From: Earliella scabrosa
Taxonomy: Eukaryota; Basidiomycota; Agaricomycetes; Polyporales; Polyporaceae
Direction of reading: 5' to 3'
Length of the DNA: 64,000 bases
Assembly: GCA_022605405.1 (NCBI GenBank)
Contig: JABYQQ010000025.1
Span: 248,001 to 312,000 of the forward strand
This document shows, one piece after another, positions 46,262 to 57,129 of the stretch. Positions within the stretch are counted from its first letter, which is position 1; each line of letters begins with the position of its first letter. The translations under genes and the position numbers were made by a program. The notes under the pieces are model-generated. The model was not told the DNA's origin, searched no databases, and saw only the letters and a list, made by a program, of their open reading frames with translations.

Positions 46262-47112
46262 ATGACTTCCGTGCTCCCCGCCGAGACCTCGAAGTATATC
46301 GTTCACACGGCGAAGCATCCTAACCCAATGGAGGCTTTGCGCATCATCCCGCTTCCGCGCTGTGCGGTGTGTTCCACCCCGACTATCTTCTCGTGCTCTC
46401 GCTGCAACGAGGGCGCATATTATTGCGGCCCGCAGCACTTCATTGAGGTGAGTGTCCACAACTATGGATCTTCAGTATCTGATGTCAATGATCGGTTTCT
46501 AGGATTGGTGTCGACACAGTCATCAGTGCACCGGATCGGATATCCTCTCATGGGAAGATGTGGTCGAGTGCGATCGTCGCTATCGCGCTGCTGTCACGGA
46601 TTCTCCCTCGCTGTCTGCACCGGTTCCTCTTCAGCCAGAGATGCCTACTGAAGAAAGCGCTGGTCAAGTAGTGGCATTGCTAGCTCACCCGAAAATGAGT
46701 GAGTCCTGGTTGTTACGCAAACGATCTGAGCTCATCTGTGTTCTGTACAGAGCTGCCGCAGTTCGTTCAGGTTCGGCTCATTCGTGATCCTCAGGACGTA
46801 TGTGCGAAGTATCCTTCGCCGGTCCTCTACGAATTTTTCGCTGGCCGAGTTGGGCGTACACTGCTGCAATTCGGGCGCGGGATGCGATTCTTAGGGTCCC
46901 CATTCCATATGTTCTACTGCATCGATTCGTTCGTCACCGACTCACACCCAAACGAGGCTATCAAATCATTGACTCGAGACGTCGAACCGGAGCCGCGTCC
47001 ATGGCCGGGTACAGTACTCTTCTTGAAGGTTGCTGGGAATGCCCAACCGGACTACATTGATTTACGATCTCGCGACGTTTCCGATATTAGAGAATACTTC
47101 GTGCACTTCTGA
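46262..47112 (+). CDS. MYND-type zinc-finger protein M3
   Basis: Exons 46262-46447, 46503-46698 and 46751-47112 join exactly in frame to 247 residues. The finger is CAVCSTPTIFSCSRC, then YYCGPQHFIE, closed by DWCRHSHQC after the first intron; one canonical cysteine is histidine, as in M1 and M2. The C-terminal domain has LPQFVQVRLIRDPQD, GRGMRFLGSPFHMF and the end YIDLRSRDVSDIREYFVHF. Intron 1 interrupts the finger at the same place as in M1 and M2, showing common descent. It lies 0.7 kb downstream of R2 on the same strand. Best-defined member of the local family; a nuclear or cytosolic protein-protein interaction role is likely but unproven. Confidence 0.82.
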
Positions 47113-47585
47113 TGAGTAGATACGTTCTGCAGTAATATTGACGCTACATTCGAATCATTTTTATCACGCGAGTCTTGCGTCGACATGTGGTCTACCAATG
47201 GTCGCGCGCAACAGCTAGTACTTATAGACCTGCTGTTGGCAACCCACGTCGACAAGGAGAGCCTAGCTGTCTCGTGAGGAAGTTAGATTACTACGCGGCT
47301 CTAAACCCAAGGGACTGTAGACTGCCGGCACGGAGCAAGTGCATCTGCGCACATCCGGTCGCATCTTATGGAGTAACTACCGGGGTTGAATAAAGAACGT
47401 CGCGCAACAGGGGATCGCTCTCTTAGAATCCCAGGATGCCCATCATATGTTTCATCACACACGATGACCTTTCAGCGAAGATCATGGGGGTGAATCAGCA
47501 GATGACAGAGCGGAGAGTGGACGTGCTATATCGGGCGATCGGTCGGAGGCTGTTACAGGGGGTACATTGGTGTGGCGTTACAAGA
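47113..47585. other. Spacer, no gene seen
   Basis: Convergent intergenic region between M3 and the minus-strand gene ending at 47586. Confidence 0.5.
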
Positions 47586-48756
47586 TTACAACATCCATAG
47601 ACTCGCGAAGTCAGGCTCTAGATCTTCGACCTCCGGAAGATGACTCGGATCACGCCCAAGCAAGGCGATGCTCTTCGCCTCAAAAGAAGCGACGTACGTA
47701 CGGCCTACGAGCCTTCTCACGAGCACAGACTCCACCATCACCAAGTCTCCCGACATGATGTCGCTGGGCCTCAAGGGGAACATGTGCGACCGAGCAGTGA
47801 ACGCATCGGTAGCATCGTAAATGCGGTTGGTGAACTGCAGACAGTCAGCAACCGACAGATATAGATGCAGGTTTAACGTACAGGAATAGCAGGAGTCGAA
47901 CAGATAGCTCTGAACGTCTCCATGGGAGTGGTATCCTCGAGATCATTGTGCGCGAGATTGAGTAGATGGCGAAGGACGTGACGATCGGGCTGATAGAGAA
48001 GGTTGACGGAGATCCGCGCCCGGGGACAACGAGAATCGGAGGTGACAATGATGGTCATTTTGTCTAATATTCCCGTAGACCAGATGCGAATGGGCTTGCC
48101 GGCGTAAGCAAGTGCCCAAGACTGGAGGCCAAGGGGATCCCAAGTCGTCCGGGTGGGAACGGTGGCTAGGGCAAACCAGGGCCCAGCTGAGCACTTGAAC
48201 GTCAAGAACCTGGGCAACCGGCTAAGGACAGGTGAGTTAAATCGATAACGAAGCTTCAGGCAACTTACAGCACGATGGCTGGGAAGAACCAGGGCCGCTG
48301 AGAAAGAGCATTGTAATCGTACGCGCTGAAGACATCAAGTTCAGGCTGGTGGGAACGGGGATGATACAGACCGGTGCATACCTGAAACAAGTGCCCGGGA
48401 CGAAGGGAATCGACGTGGGGCGAAACACGGATGAGGGTGGCTTGCGGCTGGAGGACGATGGAACCGGGTTGTCGAGTTTAACACCATTGTTGTCGGGAAC
48501 GTCGGGAGTCGCAGAGGGAGACTTCGCTGCTCTACGAGTTCGTCAATGGGTGACGGGGGACAGCAGGCAGGAGAGAGACATACTTGGAACGTTTCACAGA
48601 TGGTCCGGTTACAACGGAGGCGAGGTCCGAAGGGGAATCGTCACTGGCTGAATGTAAGGAGGACGGCGAAGACAACAGTGAAAGGATGGAGTCGTACCGA
48701 TCCCGCTTCGCGACGAGCCCGCTGCTGACTAGAGTGTGTTCGGCAGGCTGGTACAT
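47586..48756 (-). CDS. Hypothetical protein, multi-exon
   Basis: Four introns (donor GTATGT near 48580, GTATGC near 48376, GTAAGT near 48267 and GTACGT near 47881) splice in frame to about 310 residues from the ATG at 48756. The N-terminal quarter is serine-rich and probably disordered. The central part contains FSAYDYNALSQRPWFFPAIV and LQSWALAYAGKPIRIWSTG. The end has FPLRPSDIMSGDLVMVESVL and a final acidic stretch. There is no named domain I can assign. The 'RPSDIMSGDLV' style of block is familiar from lineage-specific Agaricomycete proteins, but I do not recognise a function. The consistent intron phases and codon character make it a real gene; it may be non-essential island content. Confidence 0.6.
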
Positions 48757-51037
48757 CCCCTTGGTGGTAGCCGGGAGGGAGTGAGTGATGGGTAAGTGGG
48801 AGGCACGCTGCACGAGTATTTATGAGGCAGATGGTGAGGCTTACGAATGGAACGGAAGACTAAAACCAACGCACCCAGCGCTCGTGATTGAGAAGCGGCA
48901 ATATGTGGAAGTCGCCCGGTTCCAAACAGAATGTCTCCGATCCATCTTCCTCGTTTCGGTGGTGTATTGCGCTGAGTTGTAGAGCGGGTCCTGACAGACG
49001 ATGAGGATCGTTTGTTGGAATGTTGACGGCGGGAACGAAAGACGGGCGGGTCGACCACGAAGGTCGAAGCAACCGTCCGAATGGCTGACACACCTCTCCA
49101 GAGCTCTGCCGGAGATTCCGTAATGCATTGTTCCCGGTCGCAAATCACGAGTGACGTCTCTTGTGACATAGCGTGCCTAAAGTGGGGTCTTGCTCTTATC
49201 TTGCTTGATACGTGACTAAGGTAGACGACCACGCACCATGTCCATCCCTCGTGATCCGGTGCTTGAACATGAGTCTTGGCATGCTGCGTACTCGTACGCT
49301 GTTTACCAGGCGGGCGGCACAGGCATCGCTCAACCCTTTGGAACTATTTGTGAAGTCGACCGGCCATTCGAGCGTCGTCCATACACTCAAGGCTCTTGTG
49401 CTGGTGCCTCAGGTTATACATCCCTGGAATATGAATATACGGCTTTGAGGCGGGCAGTAGCGTGTAGGATGAGGGCGCACGAATCACCTCGGGTACGAAT
49501 TGTCTAGCCGGACGGTCGGAGAGGCCTGAGACAGGCAGTAATTCCTGGGCGAGCGGAGATTGAGAAACAACGGCGACAGCAGGGACCAGCCGAGAGGTAC
49601 CAGCACAAGCTCGTGCGCACCGGTGATCGTGGTGAGTTGAGGCTCTACAGCGAACGTCAGCTGAGGCCGACTCAGGACAGCAGGCGCGGGTGGCGAGCTG
49701 AGCCTCGATGGCGGGTGCGACGGATGCGAGCTGGGTGCGAGCTGGGTCGCGTACCCTTGTTGTGGAATTTGCTGACTGGACCAAACTTGCCGATGCCTTC
49801 CGTGATTCGCCCCCTGCCGCAATAGCAGCCAGGAGCAGGGGCACCACGAGGGGGTGGGAGTAGTTGGACGTAGAACGATAGTAGACGAGGTAGCTTGAGT
49901 GATCTGTCCCGGATATGCGGCATAATTCATGCGGACGGCAAGACATGTCAAAAAACGCACACATTAGCTGCTGTAGTAACTTACGATGAAGGTCTGTGCA
50001 CTGTTACAGAACTGAGCAGAACGCACGAAGACAATGATGAAAATGTCACACACTGAGACGCAGATACAGTCGCGATATCATCTCCGAGTCCTTCAATATC
50101 TCTCCATCGAACATGGAATGAGCCAAACGGGTTGGACGTTTTGTGTGGCGGGAAGATGGGGTCGGGAGCAGGAAAGGACATAGATGGGATGGAAAACTCA
50201 GTCATTGAGGTGTGGCCGCCTTATTGCTGCTTCATGATGTTTGTTCAGGCCGGAATAAAGGACAGGGTGGCGCAGGGGACTCCCGAAGGCGAGCGGCGGG
50301 AGAAACCAACAGTGGGCGGGCGGTGGGAGAAGCGAACACGGCGGAGGAGGCGGACACCACGGGAAAGTTCACACTGTAGACGCCGGGGATCGATAATCCG
50401 AAAGCAATACGAGACTACAATAACAGATCTGGTTCTCTTAATATAGTGTTACATGAGCGTGCCCCTGCTCTCCGCCGAGGCAAGGCGTGTCGTGACCGTA
50501 ATCGTGATTGAAGGACATACATATAGGTGACAGAGTAGTCCGAGCTAGAAATGAGGCAGAAAATCTCGTCCAGATCAACGGTTAGAGGCCAGCTTCGACG
50601 TCGAGGGAATGACTCGGCACGGCACGACACAGGACGCCGTCTATTCACGTACGCGTGCTGCCGCCCCCAGCCGCGGACGGTCGCCCCTGTCGAGATCTAC
50701 GTGCCTACCGTCCTCGAGTCTCGACCGACGACCAACGACGGATCCTTCGAAGGAAGATGGGAAATGCAACGGAGAGTGAAAGAGAGTGTGAAAGAGAGAG
50801 CGAGTGAGCAACAGAAACAGCAACAGAAACAGAAAGAGGAAGAGGGAGGGAGAGTGTGAGAAGAGAGAATGTATGCGCGCGATCGTATGTGCGTGTGTGT
50901 GTGCCAGAGCTCGGGCCACACCACATTGTTGCTCGTGGGAATGCTTCGATGCGTACTTCGAGATCAGTGCAACTGCAACACGAGAATGAATGAGCGAGGA
51001 GCAGAGAATCATACACGTTGAATCTGAACCAACCGCA
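48757..51037. other. Intergenic, low-complexity in part
   Basis: Frames around 49240-49960 occur on both strands and are proline/serine rich or short, with no family match. A purine-rich tract with CAGAAACAGCAACAG-like words lies at about 50760-50860. I do not support a gene here. Confidence 0.4.
50760..50860. repeat. Purine-rich low-complexity tract
   Basis: GA-rich and CAGAAACAG-like repeats on the plus strand, giving low-complexity frames on both strands. Confidence 0.75.
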
Positions 51038-53098
51038 TCAAATATGAAAACGTTGGACCGAATCGGGCTGCAGAGCGCCTTGAAGGGCCAGGAGTTCATG
51101 CACATTGGACTCACTCTTCACGACGAATGCTTTTCGCGTAGGCCAACGCTCCAAGCCAGGCGCGGCTTCCGGGTCTGCCCAATATATCAGCCCGACCACG
51201 CCGTCGTCGTCTACAAGGAACTTGAGAGAGACGTGGGCGCTGAACTGACAGGAGGGGGTATATCCCTGCATCATGTTGCATGTCTGCTGGCTATCGATGG
51301 GGACGTTACCTGTGAGAGTCAGACGGTCTGTAAGCGTGAATGTGTTAGCGTTGGCCCCAGGTAATTGACAGTCATGACGGTAGCAGAACAGCTTAACGTG
51401 TTCTGCGGGTACTGATGCACGGAGTATTGAACCGTCGATCTCGCTGAGAGAATATGAACTTTTGTTGCTATGGCAGAGGACGATGTAGGGGCCTGCCCAG
51501 CGGTGAGTACCCTTGTGGGTATGTTGCGTGTTGAGCGAGGTCTCTCGAACGAGAACCCAGGTGCCAGGCTTAAATTCAGCCTTGCGAATCTGGGACGCAT
51601 TCGTTTCGTTGTAGTCATGGATAGAGCGCCGCGGAGCTTCCTCTACGTTTGGCACCGTATTGATGACGCGCTGGTCGTGAGGCATAAACTGGTTGATGCG
51701 TGTACAGAGGAGAGCTTCGGTAGACTTGACCATGTGCCAATCTAAAGTGTACCAGGTATGATCAGCGAGGTCAAACGGAAATAGAAATTGCTGGCCATAG
51801 ACGAGATAGTACGGGGTATAACCTGTCGTACGGGACACGGTTGTACGGATCGCCCAGAGAGCCGCACGGAGGTTGGAACTCCAGCGCGGCGGTGCTCCCT
51901 CGCATAGGCTCACGAGCGCTCGCGACAGCGTCTGTCCATCTCGTCCCGCGAAGGCGTTGGCCGGTTCGTTGTGCGTCGACGTGACAATGACCGCGATGTT
52001 GTAACGGATCATCAGCTCCTGCGCGGCACCGTAAAATACAGCGCTACCATCGCAGACTAGAATGGGGATGCAGCCGAATCGGCTGATGACGTCCTCCCAT
52101 AGGAAGCGCGCCCAAGCTGTCGCCGTGTTCTTCTTCGCGTGTCGAGCCTCCGGCCATTTGGACGTGGCGCATGACGCGTAAAGAAGATAGGATTTGCCTG
52201 TTCCGGCGGGCATGCGGATCGATTCAACGTAGAACCTGCGGAAACCACAAGGAGCTGTGGCGGAGTTGAGGGGTGGGGTGCTATGGTATCGAGAATGCAG
52301 TCGACATATCTCGCAAGCTGCGACGAAGCATTGGATATCTTGATACATGCTCGGCCACCAGACACGGTCGCGAATGACAGTATAGGTGGCGTCACGGCCG
52401 CGGTGCCCCGCGGTGATGTGTCCGTCGGCGATGAGCGATTTGCGACGTTGACGGTCAATGACAACAAGTTGCGAGATGTCGTTCTTGCGGTTCCGCCACA
52501 GCCGATCGTTGAAGAGGAAAAACCGCTCTGCCGACCGCTTGAAGTTCTTGAGAGCATGCGGATTGGAGCGAATGGAGTCCGGGAGTAGACCCTCGCGAAG
52601 ATAGTCGACGATCAAGGACCATTGAAGGTCACGCTGGGGTCGTCCATGCTGATGCGCGACGTAGAGGGTCATTGGGTCGAATGACGAAGGGGCCTGTGGC
52701 ACGGAAGGAGGAATAGATGAGCTTAGATCGGGTTGAGACCGACCAAGAGCATGATCAGGTGGGAAGTAGGTTATAGAACGTGGCCACGTTGGCCGGTTCG
52801 CGTCAGGGGGCGGCGTAGGGATGAGCATTTCCGAGAAGTACTGCGAGAAAGGGAGGGAAGTGAGATTATCACCGAGTAAGAATATGTCAACGAGATCCCT
52901 GCTGGTCTTTCGCTGGTGAAAGTCGTTGTAGAAAGGAGATGTGACCTGTGAAGCGAGCATCGATGGACAAGGATGGCGCGCTGTCCATGGTTCATCGACA
53001 ATCTCGAATCGGCCAAGATGTGTGACGCCGTAACCGCTTGACGCGATCGTGTTGACTGTGCGCGATGTGTTGGGGACGGAGTCCTGGGACGAAGCCAT
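51038..53098 (-). CDS. Orphan Ty3-type integrase-like protein, triad lost
   Basis: About 685 residues in one frame. After about 170 residues of unassigned N-terminus comes the zinc-binding HHCC module, HITAGHRGRDATYTVIRD with CFVAACEICRLH, typical of Ty3/gypsy integrases. The core follows, but the catalytic residues are altered. The first Asp position reads YVESIRMP (Glu). The second Asp is kept (PILVCDGSAVFYG). The Glu of the usual G-x-V-E-R motif aligns to Gly in AFAGRDGQTL. A C-terminal DNA-binding-like region (HRWAGPYIVL) follows. Protease, reverse transcriptase and RNase H are all absent from the surrounding sequence. An intact long frame with a dead triad suggests a domesticated protein rather than a decaying copy. 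Small introns near its 3' end are possible. Confidence 0.8.
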   Translation of the reverse strand: MASSQDSVPNTSRTVNTIASSGYGVTHLGRFEIVDEPWTARHPCPSMLASQVTSPFYNDFHQRKTSRDLVDIFLLGDNLTSLPFSQYFSEMLIPTPPPDANRPTWPRSITYFPPDHALGRSQPDLSSSIPPSVPQAPSSFDPMTLYVAHQHGRPQRDLQWSLIVDYLREGLLPDSIRSNPHALKNFKRSAERFFLFNDRLWRNRKNDISQLVVIDRQRRKSLIADGHITAGHRGRDATYTVIRDRVWWPSMYQDIQCFVAACEICRLHSRYHSTPPLNSATAPCGFRRFYVESIRMPAGTGKSYLLYASCATSKWPEARHAKKNTATAWARFLWEDVISRFGCIPILVCDGSAVFYGAAQELMIRYNIAVIVTSTHNEPANAFAGRDGQTLSRALVSLCEGAPPRWSSNLRAALWAIRTTVSRTTGYTPYYLVYGQQFLFPFDLADHTWYTLDWHMVKSTEALLCTRINQFMPHDQRVINTVPNVEEAPRRSIHDYNETNASQIRKAEFKPGTWVLVRETSLNTQHTHKGTHRWAGPYIVLCHSNKSSYSLSEIDGSILRASVPAEHVKLFCYRHDCQLPGANANTFTLTDRLTLTGNVPIDSQQTCNMMQGYTPSCQFSAHVSLKFLVDDDGVVGLIYWADPEAAPGLERWPTRKAFVVKSESNVHELLALQGALQPDSVQRFHI

Positions 53099-55490
53099 AA
53101 TGCGGCTTGGTGGTGGGAGACGAAGGTGCAAGCGTGCAGAGGAGAAGTAGATGACTGTCCTTGATATATAGCTGATCCGTCTAGGTGCGCCTCGCCATTC
53201 GACTCATTCCCCTTTTCCCGATAATCTCGCCTACATCTCGCAGTTCGCGGTCCGCGGTCGCTTCGAACTTTATGGTCGCTTCCCCCTTCTCCCGTGGCGA
53301 GTACCAGCGGCATCCCCTGATAGACCTTCAGATGACCCACCAGACTCCGCCCTTCTTCAGGCGCGGAAGAGAGGGAAATAAGACGCGGGGTTCTATTTCA
53401 AAGTGGATGAGTGGTATAGTTGCAAATGCAAACGTAACGCTAGTGATTACACTGGTCTTTGCAATTACGAACACCAGCAGAACATGCTCCGGGGTGAGCA
53501 TACCTCTGGACGCTGCACTTGACGGGCGTAGTAGCAACGCAAATGGGGATATGCTCGGACGACCTTAGAAATAGGTGCGCGCATGGTGTATCGATGTGTC
53601 CTGCAAACAGCACCGCATGAGTAAACGTTTCTCTCATGACCATGACACGGGTCCTACCTGTCGTGAAAGACGCGTCTAGAAGACGCACAGACGCGAGCGG
53701 TGGCACGAGCCTCCGCATCTTCTGCACCAAGGAAACGTGGAAGGTTAGGAATGTCAACACGGGCGCCCATACTATGGGTAAGACTGGCGGCGGAGACTAG
53801 CCGAGGACGAAAGGCCCTGACAAGAACAGTGCCGCTCTCCGAGCACAAGACTGGGGCCCATGTGGCATTGCAGCTAGGCTCGGTCCAGGAAACATGAGAT
53901 GGCGCGCAGATACTACTGGCGTGGAAGCGAAGCCGACGTATTGTGCAAAACGCCTATCAGAAAAATTAGCAGCAAAGTGAATCATAGGAGATTGAACACA
54001 TACTAACGCTTCGATAGGAGCTGACTCGGCAATGTAGCGATGGACACAAATGTCGAGACTCGGCTGGGACACATGTCTTGCTTTGGCTTGTCAGATGGGG
54101 AAACGGGAAAAGCGGACATGACGACAGAGATTCCACTCACAGTAACAGACGATCAGAAGCGAGCACAACAAAGCTCACAGCATTCGAATCTTTGAGACAG
54201 ACACTGGATTGAAGACCCCCAGTTTGTGGAGACTGCGTTTGCAGGCGAACAGACTACATTGGACTGTTGCAGTCGGCGGTGAAAAAGAGAGAGGGACGAG
54301 AGAGGGAGAAGCGCAAAGCTGAAGCATGGGGAAGCATGTAGTACGAACGAGATACGCGTACGGGGACCAAAGAGACGTACACATTGTGCATAAGACATCG
54401 GCCGTGAGGCCTTGAAGCTTGAGGGCCGGAACAGGAGGTTGAAGTTTGAGAGCGCACGTGGATATCATGTGATGCACGCGACGGGATCTGACTTTCAATT
54501 CTACACGCCTTGAGAGCAACACGAATCTGTCCTGCATCGTACTACTAGGCTAGGACTCCAATTGACTCCAACCTGACTTGAGATTTAGCTGAAGCACCTG
54601 TGACCGTTGAGGGCGGAAGTCCGACAAGCCCGGAGAAGGCGTCACTATGGTGAGCCTGTATATTTGTCGCACTTCCGAGTCCCCAAGAGTCACACAGAGT
54701 ATGATTTCTCATCCGTCCTGATAGCTGACTCGCGTGCGACTCGCTTCGTTCCCGCGAGAATCCTGTGTGTCTCAAGCAACTAAGGAAGACTTTCGAAGAG
54801 GACAACGCTCATGGGTTCGACTCAGCAGCTTTCAATGCGGTGCGTGATCACTTCATCGGATTACCCTTGAGTCGTGTCTAACGCATTTATTTCCTCCGAT
54901 CTGTTGGGATCGATCTGTGACGGGTCCATTGCTCAATGATCAGACAAGATCGATAGCATTTCGTAATGTCAGTCTGTTCTCGTCTTTGAACTCTGTGCAC
55001 AGAAGGGTCGGAACTGATGTCTTAAGAATTCATCTAGAGTCTACACTGTGCTTACGACTAGTCACTGGGAGGTCTCACAGACTTACGCTAGAACACACCA
55101 TGCAGTGTTGTGTAGCAATTCGCATGAGTCGTATCTGTGTATGTCTTTGAAGGCACGTACATAGCTAAGTTGCTTACCTGACTCGGTTCACTTGCTGACT
55201 CCTCTATCAGCTGCGCATCGTCAGGAGCGCCTCGACAAGACGGATCCACTCTCGAGAAGATCTGTGTCGGCTGCCGAGAGCTTACGATGCTATCGCCGTA
55301 CAGAGTCCAGACTGCGCTGTGCTTTGGAGGCAGCAACCCTACTACATGACTGATTAGCTTCTCACGTTTCGAGCTCGACATGATATCTCTAATTATCATC
55401 AGTATCGTACGCGCCTCAGCTTCCCCCATTTAACGCGCTCGCAAAGGCTGACTTATCTCCAGTCTTCCACTCCTGCTTTGTAGACTGAAC
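53099..55490. other. Intergenic, no gene seen
   Basis: About 2.4 kb with only short unrecognised frames between the integrase-like gene and B4. I could not find a repeat pair that would act as LTRs of the integrase-like gene. Confidence 0.45.
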
Positions 55491-56691
55491 ATGTTACCAC
55501 CTCATGCAACGCTGCTGCAAGGCTTTACGCCACGCGAGTTCCGCGCGTCTGCATTCTCCCGCGCACTGTGAGCCCTTCTTCGTTGACCGATCATTCAAGC
55601 ACTGAGTCAGCATCAGCCTTTCGGCCGATATCGGTACTGTCATCACGCAGCACATGGATATGCCTAGCCTGCTGCTATGGAAGGGCGTATGCCGGGCAAG
55701 CCAAGAACAAGTCATCAAAGTCCTTCGCGCGAACCTTCACAAGCTACTACGGCGCTTTGTCCCCGCCACCCGCGAGCTCTTGCGCGTTGTCACTGAATGC
55801 CGCGCCTTCATCGGGGGTCTCGTTGCCTTGGCCTTTCTTCTCCCGAACATTGAGGTTGAAACAACGACGCTTGAAGTCTTCACGGACGACCTTTACTTCC
55901 CGAGCTTCTTGGAATACCTCCTATACTCTCCTTTCATCGCCCCTCATCTCATCTTCCACGGCACCGTTATCATGTTGAAACCCCATCGGACTCATCGTGC
56001 AGTCAGCCGAATAGCCAAATTCAGTACCACATCCGGACTTCATGTCTCTGTGCATGAGTCTACCACCATCTCCGCTTGCTCCCCGATCAGTCGCAGCTGG
56101 AACACAGCTCTCATAAACTTTGTCACCGAGACCACCTTCGGCTGCGCCTACCCGCGCTTGACCTTCCACAAGCGCGCGATTCTCCCTGACATGCACCTCG
56201 TCACCATGACCCGAGAGGAACGCAATGTGCTGGCTCATCTCCACAACATCGGCTTCAGCCTCGCATTCCACCCGGGAGAATGGGGGGATTATGAGGCACG
56301 GACAAGGTCTACACGCTTCAATGTCGCCCTATTCCCTTGCTTCAGACATCTCTATATTTGTCCTGATCAAGGCCGCTACTTCGGAGACCCGGGTTCCCTC
56401 GTTGGGTTCATCGATCCGATCTTGGACGGGCCGAGCACCGCGCTAATGCGCTCGATGCCTCCGTTCGGCCCGATGGCAGCGTGGAGGCTCTGGGTGTCTG
56501 CAAGCTGTGAGGAAGGCTGCGCTCATCACGATCCAGTTCTTCATGGCTGTGCGTTGTCAATCCCGATGACTATAGATCCAGAACTTTCATTCATGCTTCC
56601 GACTGCCTATACACCACGTCCATCCACCAAACCAATCCTTACTACAATGCCTGTATCTGTGCGCGGCCGTCGACGATCATACACCATCTAG
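55491..56691 (+). CDS. F-box protein with degenerate NTase-like domain, B4
   Basis: Exons 55491-55567 and 55617-56691 join in frame to 383 residues, the best-defined B member. F-box-like LSADIGTVITQHMDMPSLLL leads to the CRAxxE turn. AFIGGLVALAFLL is the NTase-like helix; the acidic pair is T-L-E, and the third acid is missing (LHVSVHES). Family blocks are NTALINFVTETTFGCAYPRL, YICPDQGRYFGDPGSL and PPFGPM. The C-terminus RGRRRSYTI is the conserved basic-serine end. The exon junction just before the F-box is at the same phase as in B1 and B3. A2 follows 0.44 kb downstream on the same strand, repeating the B2-A1 arrangement. Confidence 0.78.
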
Positions 56692-57129
56692 CGATATCAC
56701 ACAGCGCAGCATAGAGCAAAGATTGTGTCATGTACAGCCGTAGACTGATAGTACGTACTCGTAGATCAATCTGTTAGCGCGCATCTGACACAGACCCCGG
56801 CGTCTGACGCTGATTTCTTTTGGCACATCAACCCTGCCCGAAGTAACCCGGATAACGTAAGGTGATTACCTACGTGACGTGGCAATTCATTTGTGATTCG
56901 AACTTGCGTTCGTTCCCCACCACCCTGATACCAGTGTCTCTGCGCTAAGTGATATCTCTGCTCACTTCAGTGATGTATCAGCAAAATCTTCCTGCTCTTG
57001 TCCTTGTCTACCTTGAACGAGACTCGCTGTTGCCGACATGCCCTCCTCATCCACCATCGATGCTGCAATGTCTCCCGAACCTTTGACCACCCTCAACTTT
57101 GCGCACCCTGCAGTTCCTCATACCCCCAC

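Noticed and set aside
51038..53098. Complete Ty3 retrotransposon
   Set aside because: Only an integrase-type region is present; no reverse transcriptase, RNase H, protease or LTR pair was found.
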